Made by a program: the position numbers and the translations under genes
The notes under the pieces: generated by a model
What the model was told of the DNA's origin: nothing
Database searches by the model: none
Seen by the model: the letters and a program-made list of their open reading frames with translations, nothing else
Part shown: positions 56,936-64,000 of the stretch, in pieces
How the letters are laid out: each line of letters opens with the position of its first letter
How positions within the stretch are numbered: the stretch's first letter is position 1
Assembly (NCBI RefSeq): GCF_947494015.1
Contig: NZ_CANLTL010000011.1
Coordinates: 1-64,000 of the forward strand
Length of the DNA stretch: 64,000 nt
Source: an uncultured Cellulomonas sp.
GTDB lineage: Bacteria; Actinomycetota; Actinomycetes; Actinomycetales; Cellulomonadaceae
Reading direction: 5' to 3'

Positions 56936-58657
56936 CTAGAGGTACTGCCCGGTGCTCGTGACGGTCTCGATCGTGCGCGACCCGTCCGGTCCGCCCTTCT
57001 TGCTCGTGACGATGGTGCGGATGAACACGATCCGCTCGCCCTTCTTGCCCGAGATGCGCGCCCAGTCGTCCGGGTTGGTGGTGTTCGGCAGGTCCTCGTT
57101 CTCCTTGAACTCGTCCACGCACGCGGTCAGCAGGTGATCGACGCGGATGCCCCGTTGCCCGGTCGCGAGCAGGTCCTTGATCGCGGACTTCTTGGCACGG
57201 TCGACGACGTTCTGGATCATCGCCCCCGAGTTGAAGTCCTTGAAGAACAGGATCTCCTTGTCCCCGGACGCGTAGGTCACCTCGAGGAAGCGGTTCTCCT
57301 CGCTCTCGGTGTACATCCGCTCCACGACCCGCTCGATCATCGCGTCCACGGACGCGCCGACGTCCCCGCCGTGCTCACGCAGGTCGTCGGGGTGGATCGG
57401 CAGGTCGGGCGTGAGGTACTTCGCGAAGATCTCCTTGGCGCCCTCGGCGTCCGGACGCTCGATCTTGATCTTCACGTCCAGCCGGCCGGGCCGCAGGATC
57501 GCCGGGTCGATCATGTCCTCGCGGTTCGACGCCCCGATGACGATGACGTTGTCCAGCCGCTCGACGCCGTCGATCTCGCTGAGCAGCTGCGGCACGATCG
57601 TCGTCTCGACGTCGGAGGAGACACCTGTGCCCCGCGTGCGGAACAGCGACTCCATCTCGTCGAAGAACACCACGACCGGGTGCCCCTGCGAGGCCTTCTC
57701 CCGGGCCCGGGCGAAGATGAGCCGGATGTGCCGCTCGGTCTCGCCGACGTACTTGTTCAGCAGCTCGGGGCCCTTGACGTTGAGGAAGAAGCTGCGGGCC
57801 TCACCGGCCGCCTCGCCGCGCGCCTCGGCCGCCGTGGCGGCGAGCGAGTGGGCGACGGCCTTGGCGATGAGCGTCTTGCCGCACCCGGGCGGCCCGTACA
57901 GCAGCACGCCCTTGGGCGGCTTGAGCCCGTGCTCACGGAACAGGTCCGGGTGCAGGAACGGCAGCTCGACGGCATCCCGGATCGCCTCGATCTGCGGCCC
58001 GAGCCCGCCGATGTCGGTGTAGTCGATGTCCGGGACCTCCTCGAGCACGAGCTCGGAGACCTCGGCGCGCGGGATGCGCTCGAAGACGAAGCCGCTGCGG
58101 GGCTCGATGGTCAGCGCGTCGCCGACCCGGACCGGGCTGGCGTCGTCGAGCAGCCGCCCCGCCAGCCGCACCACGCGCTCCTCGTCGGCGTGACCGACGA
58201 CGAGGGCGCGGTCGGCGCCGAGCAGCTCCTTGACGGTCACGAGCTCGCCGACCGGCTCGTAGCTGCCCGCCTCCACGACGGTGAGCGCCTCGTTGAGCAT
58301 GACCTCCTGCCCGGGGCGCAGGGCCGTGAGGTCGAGCGCGGGGCTGGCCCCGACGTGCATCTTGCGGCCTGCGGAGACCACGTCGACCGAGCCGTCCTCG
58401 CGGGCGCCGAGGTACAGCGCGTAGGTCCCGGGCGGCTTGGCGAGCTCGTCGAGCTGACGGCGCAGGTCGACGATCTGCTCGCGTGCGGCCACCAGGGCGT
58501 CCGCGAGCCGCTCGTTCTTGGCGGTGAGCACCGCGGCCTGCCGTTCGGCATCACGGTGCTGGCCGAGGTCACGGTGCTGGCTGTGGTCCGGGCGCTGGCT
58601 GTGCTCGGGGCGCTGGCTGTGCTCCGGGCGCTGGGCGAAGCCTGACGGATCCGTCAT
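56936..58657 (-). CDS. mpa: Mpa/ARC proteasome-activating AAA ATPase
   Basis: The protein has 573 residues, with GGAAGGGGG before ATG 58657. A tandem-repeat N-terminus (QRPEHS units, residues 8-30) is followed by a coiled coil (about 38-85) that binds Pup, OB domains, an AAA module with Walker [10 protein letters not shown] and Walker [13 protein letters not shown], and the C-terminal GQYL that docks into the proteasome alpha ring. It unfolds pupylated proteins and feeds them to PrcAB. The N-terminal repeats are unusual for the family. Confidence 0.96.
   Translation of the reverse strand: MTDPSGFAQRPEHSQRPEHSQRPDHSQHRDLGQHRDAERQAAVLTAKNERLADALVAAREQIVDLRRQLDELAKPPGTYALYLGAREDGSVDVVSAGRKMHVGASPALDLTALRPGQEVMLNEALTVVEAGSYEPVGELVTVKELLGADRALVVGHADEERVVRLAGRLLDDASPVRVGDALTIEPRSGFVFERIPRAEVSELVLEEVPDIDYTDIGGLGPQIEAIRDAVELPFLHPDLFREHGLKPPKGVLLYGPPGCGKTLIAKAVAHSLAATAAEARGEAAGEARSFFLNVKGPELLNKYVGETERHIRLIFARAREKASQGHPVVVFFDEMESLFRTRGTGVSSDVETTIVPQLLSEIDGVERLDNVIVIGASNREDMIDPAILRPGRLDVKIKIERPDAEGAKEIFAKYLTPDLPIHPDDLREHGGDVGASVDAMIERVVERMYTESEENRFLEVTYASGDKEILFFKDFNSGAMIQNVVDRAKKSAIKDLLATGQRGIRVDHLLTACVDEFKENEDLPNTTNPDDWARISGKKGERIVFIRTIVTSKKGGPDGSRTIETVTSTGQYL
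58560..58640. repeat. 18-bp tandem repeats at the start of mpa
   Basis: Units like GCGCTGGCTGTGCTCCGG recur every 18 bp four or so times in frame, encoding the [12 protein letters not shown] copies. Confidence 0.75.
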
Positions 58658-58692
58658 GACGGCCCCCTTCCGCGTGGGCGTGGCGATGTCCC

Positions 58693-58698
58693 AGCCTA
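58693..58698 (-). promoter_or_regulatory. -10 hexamer TAGGCT of mpa
   Basis: On the minus strand TAGGCT lies 35 bases before the mpa ATG, giving a short leader with a strong ribosome site. Confidence 0.5.
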
Positions 58699-58741
58699 GA
58701 CACGCCCGCCGCCCCGCGCGGACGGCCCACGCGGGCGCGCG

Positions 58742-62087
<3,346 letters not shown>

Positions 62088-62095
62088 CCGGCGAC

Positions 62096-62343
62096 TCAGG
62101 CGTCGAAGGCGCGGACCGGTCGGCCACGACGTCGGCCGCCCTGGCCCGCAGGGCGTCGGACCGGTCCGGGGTACGGCCCGACCGGTGGTCAGACCACGCG
62201 GCCGCGGTGGCGGCGCGGGCGTCGGCGGGCGTCGCGCCCGGTGCGCCCTCCAGCACGGCGGGGACGAGCCAGTCGACGTCGAGCACGCCCGCCGGAGGGG
62301 CGAACACCCGCTCCCCGCTGACCCAGTCGGTCGGTCCGCTCAT
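62096..62343 (-). pseudogene. Small hypothetical gene with apparent frameshift near its end
   Basis: From ATG 62343 about 75 codons show strong GC3 bias and a protein-like text (MSGPTDWVSGERVF, VLDVDWLVPAVLEG, AATAAAWSDHRSGRTPD). In that frame no stop appears until 61774, deep inside the opposite recB-type gene. A one-base shift near 62110-62125 gives VRAFDA and a TGA at 62096, 8 bases from the convergent neighbour's stop. Either the gene is frameshifted (or the sequence has an error) or it overlaps its neighbour antisense by about 310 bases. The function is unknown. Confidence 0.4.
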
Positions 62344-62481
62344 CCGGCCATGCTCGGGCAGCACCGGCCCCGGCGCCACCGGGCTCCTCGCGCGGGGCAC
62401 ACCGCCGACCCGCGTCCGTGCCCCGGCGGTGTGCCCACCGGGGCGGCCGGGACCGGCCGGCCGCGCGCCTAGGCTGCCGGG
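62344..62481. other. Short intergenic stretch
   Basis: This contains the leaderless promoter of the epimerase gene at its right end. A direct repeat-like CCGGCGGTGTG / GGCACCGGGC area is present but gives no clear hairpin. Confidence 0.3.
62470..62475 (+). promoter_or_regulatory. -10 hexamer TAGGCT, leaderless arrangement
   Basis: TAGGCT, 6 nt, then ATG 62482. Confidence 0.55.
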
Positions 62482-63459
62482 ATGAAGGTCGTCATCCCCG
62501 GCGGGACCGGACAGGTCGGTGGCGTGCTGCGGCGGGCACTCGTGGAGCGCGGCGACAGCGTCACCGTCCTCAGTCGTCGCCCCGAGCAGCTCGAGGACGG
62601 CATCCGGCACGCGGTCTGGGACGGCCGGACGCTGGGTGCGTGGGCCGACGAGCTCGACGGGGCCGACGCCGTCGTCAACCTCGCCGGCCGGACCGTGAGC
62701 TGCCGCTACACCGACGCCAACCTGCGGCAGATGATGGACTCGCGGGTGGACTCCACGCGTGTGGTGGGGCAGGCCATCGCCGCCGCGCGACGGCCCCCGC
62801 GGGTGTGGCTGCAGATGAGCACGGCGACCATCTACGCCGACGCCCGCAGCCGACCCGACGACCGGCCGCACGACGAGCACACCGGGATCATCGGCGGCGA
62901 GGAGCTCGACGTCCCGCTCTACTGGGAGTACAGCGTCCGCATCGCGCGCCGGTGGGAGGCCGCCCAGGCCGATGCGGACGTGCCCGGCACCCGCCGGGTC
63001 GCGCTGCGGACCGCGATGGTCATGACGCCGGACCGCGGCGGCGTCTTCGACTACCTGTCCTGGATGGCTCGGCTCGGTCTCGGCGGGCCGGTCGCCGGGG
63101 GCCGGCAGCACGTCTCGTGGATCCACGGTGAGGACTTCGTGCGGGTGGTCGAGCTGCTGCTCGAGCGCGAGGACCTCGACGGGCCGTTCATCGTGGCCGC
63201 TCCTGACCCGGTCGAGCAGCGTGACCTCATGCGCTCGCTGCGGGGAGCCTGGGGTGGGCGTCCCGGACTGCCGGCCACCCGGTGGATGGCGGAGATCGGC
63301 GCGTTCGCGCTGCGGACCGACACCGAGCTGCTGCTCAAGAGCCGCCGGGTGGTGCCGGGGCGCCTGCTGGACGCCGGCTTCACCTTCCGTCACCCGCGGT
63401 GGGACGCGGCGGCCGGGGACCTCGTCGCTCGACGGCGCAGCGCCCGCCACCCGGGCTGA
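62482..63459 (+). CDS. TIGR01777-like NAD-dependent epimerase/dehydratase
   Basis: The protein has 325 residues. The N-terminal nucleotide motif is VVIPGGTGQVGGVLRRAL; further family motifs are AVVNLAGRTVSCRYTDANLRQMMDSRV, STATIYA, RTAMVMTPDRGG and SWIHGEDFVRVVELLL. It belongs to the extended short-chain dehydrogenase group with the DUF1731 tail. The substrate is unknown; relatives are often near cell-division or sugar genes, but here it stands alone. Confidence 0.9.
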   Translation: MKVVIPGGTGQVGGVLRRALVERGDSVTVLSRRPEQLEDGIRHAVWDGRTLGAWADELDGADAVVNLAGRTVSCRYTDANLRQMMDSRVDSTRVVGQAIAAARRPPRVWLQMSTATIYADARSRPDDRPHDEHTGIIGGEELDVPLYWEYSVRIARRWEAAQADADVPGTRRVALRTAMVMTPDRGGVFDYLSWMARLGLGGPVAGGRQHVSWIHGEDFVRVVELLLEREDLDGPFIVAAPDPVEQRDLMRSLRGAWGGRPGLPATRWMAEIGAFALRTDTELLLKSRRVVPGRLLDAGFTFRHPRWDAAAGDLVARRRSARHPG

Positions 63460-63470
63460 CTCCCGGTCCG

Positions 63471-64000
63471 TCAGCCGCCGCGGCCGCGCTCGGGCTCGTG
63501 GCCGTGGCCGTGGTGGTGGACGTGGTGGTGGACGTGGTGGTCGTCGTTGTCGTGGTCGTGGGCGAGCTCGCCGTCCCACGCCTCCGCGCCCTCGTGGACC
63601 GCGAAGGCCGCGATGACGAAGCCGGCGACGGGGTCGAGCCAGGCGGCTCCGGTCAGCGCGTACAGCCCCACGCCGACCAGCGTGGACAGGCTGAGCAGCA
63701 CGCAGATCCTGGTCTCGGCCGCGTCAGCGAGGATCAGGTCGTCCGCCAGCGCGACGCCGACACGTCGCTTCGCCGCGGCGAGCACCGGCATCACGACGAT
63801 CGACGCGACCAGCACCCCGATACCGAGGGGGGAGCTGTCGGGGGTCTCCCCGCCGAGCAGGCGTCGGACGCCCTCCACCGTGACGTACGCGGCCAGGCCG
63901 AAGAACGTCAGCGCCACCAGCCGCAGGGTCCGCTTCTCCTTGGCCTCGTCGGCGTGCCCGTGCCGCAGTCGCGCCGCCAGCCGCAGGCCGACCAGGATCC
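63471..64000 (-). CDS. CDF-like cation transporter, C-terminal part (truncated by window)
   Basis: The frame is open to the right edge, so the true start lies outside. Visible are a cytoplasmic loop with GHADEAKEKRTLRL, helices VALTFFGLAAYVTVEG and LGIGVLVASIVVMPVLAA, then LADDLILADAAETRICVLLS with the Asp/Asp-Glu metal-site pattern of cation diffusion facilitators, and a final helix. The C-terminus is a His/Asp-rich tail (HHVHHHVHHHGHGH) that should bind zinc or another metal. It probably exports Zn, Co or similar ions. Confidence 0.82.
   Translation of the reverse strand, partial: ILVGLRLAARLRHGHADEAKEKRTLRLVALTFFGLAAYVTVEGVRRLLGGETPDSSPLGIGVLVASIVVMPVLAAAKRRVGVALADDLILADAAETRICVLLSLSTLVGVGLYALTGAAWLDPVAGFVIAAFAVHEGAEAWDGELAHDHDNDDHHVHHHVHHHGHGHEPERGRGG

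Noticed and set aside
62185-62472. Plus-strand ORF before the epimerase gene
   Set aside because: Its text is Arg/Gly-rich without conserved features, has no ribosome site, and lies opposite the better-supported minus-strand coding signal.

Overview
This window is ordinary chromosome from a very GC-rich actinobacterium (third codon positions are almost all G or C). The Pup-proteasome locus, F420 genes, GTG starts and many leaderless-looking promoters fit Actinomycetota. A truncated GH10-xylanase-like C-terminus at the left edge, a sugar ABC operon with a LacI regulator, and overall style suggest Cellulomonadaceae or a close relative (inference, no database search). I see no rRNA, tRNA, phage, transposase or CRISPR array.

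Layout. 1-7.4 kb: xylanase-type end, response regulator coupled to a Bcr/CflA-type efflux pump, a small ORF behind an AT-rich promoter island, DUF72 and HNH proteins, an S9 peptidase and a Gfo/Idh oxidoreductase. 7.5-11.1 kb: a two-component system flanked by two Asp-rich envelope proteins; both flanking genes are preceded by three CTT-phased 11-bp direct repeats, the most interesting regulatory structure here. 11.2-17.1 kb: F420 island (F420-0-type ABC importer, nitroreductase, CofC/FbiD, CofD/FbiA). 17.3-23.5 kb: STAS protein without its phospho-site, then a LacI / two permeases / solute-binding protein operon divergent from a Gfo/Idh oxidoreductase. 23.5-29.1 kb: unusual Tag glycosylase, DUF6098-like protein, an RsbP-RsbQ-like energy-stress pair, Dps.

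29.2-41.0 kb: pyruvate kinase, glutamate synthase (gltB-gltD), trpC-trpB-trpA-lgt. 41.1-51.7 kb: small membrane proteins, hisI-trpE plus a trp-associated membrane protein, a heterodimeric ABC exporter with one degenerate ATP site, a TIGR03085-type protein, hisF and an FKBP lipoprotein. 51.8-59.8 kb: the complete Pup-proteasome locus in the order trmI, mpa, dop, pup, prcB, prcA, pafA. 59.8-64 kb: M50 rhomboid-like site-2 protease with CBS domains, RecB-type nuclease, a probably frameshifted small ORF, a TIGR01777-type epimerase and a truncated CDF-like metal transporter.

Many genes are chained by 4-bp ATGA/GTGA overlaps, which implies translational coupling. At least eleven genes have a TAnnnT hexamer 6-8 nt before the start codon, which implies leaderless transcripts. 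Perfect long hairpins separate the convergent or terminal units.
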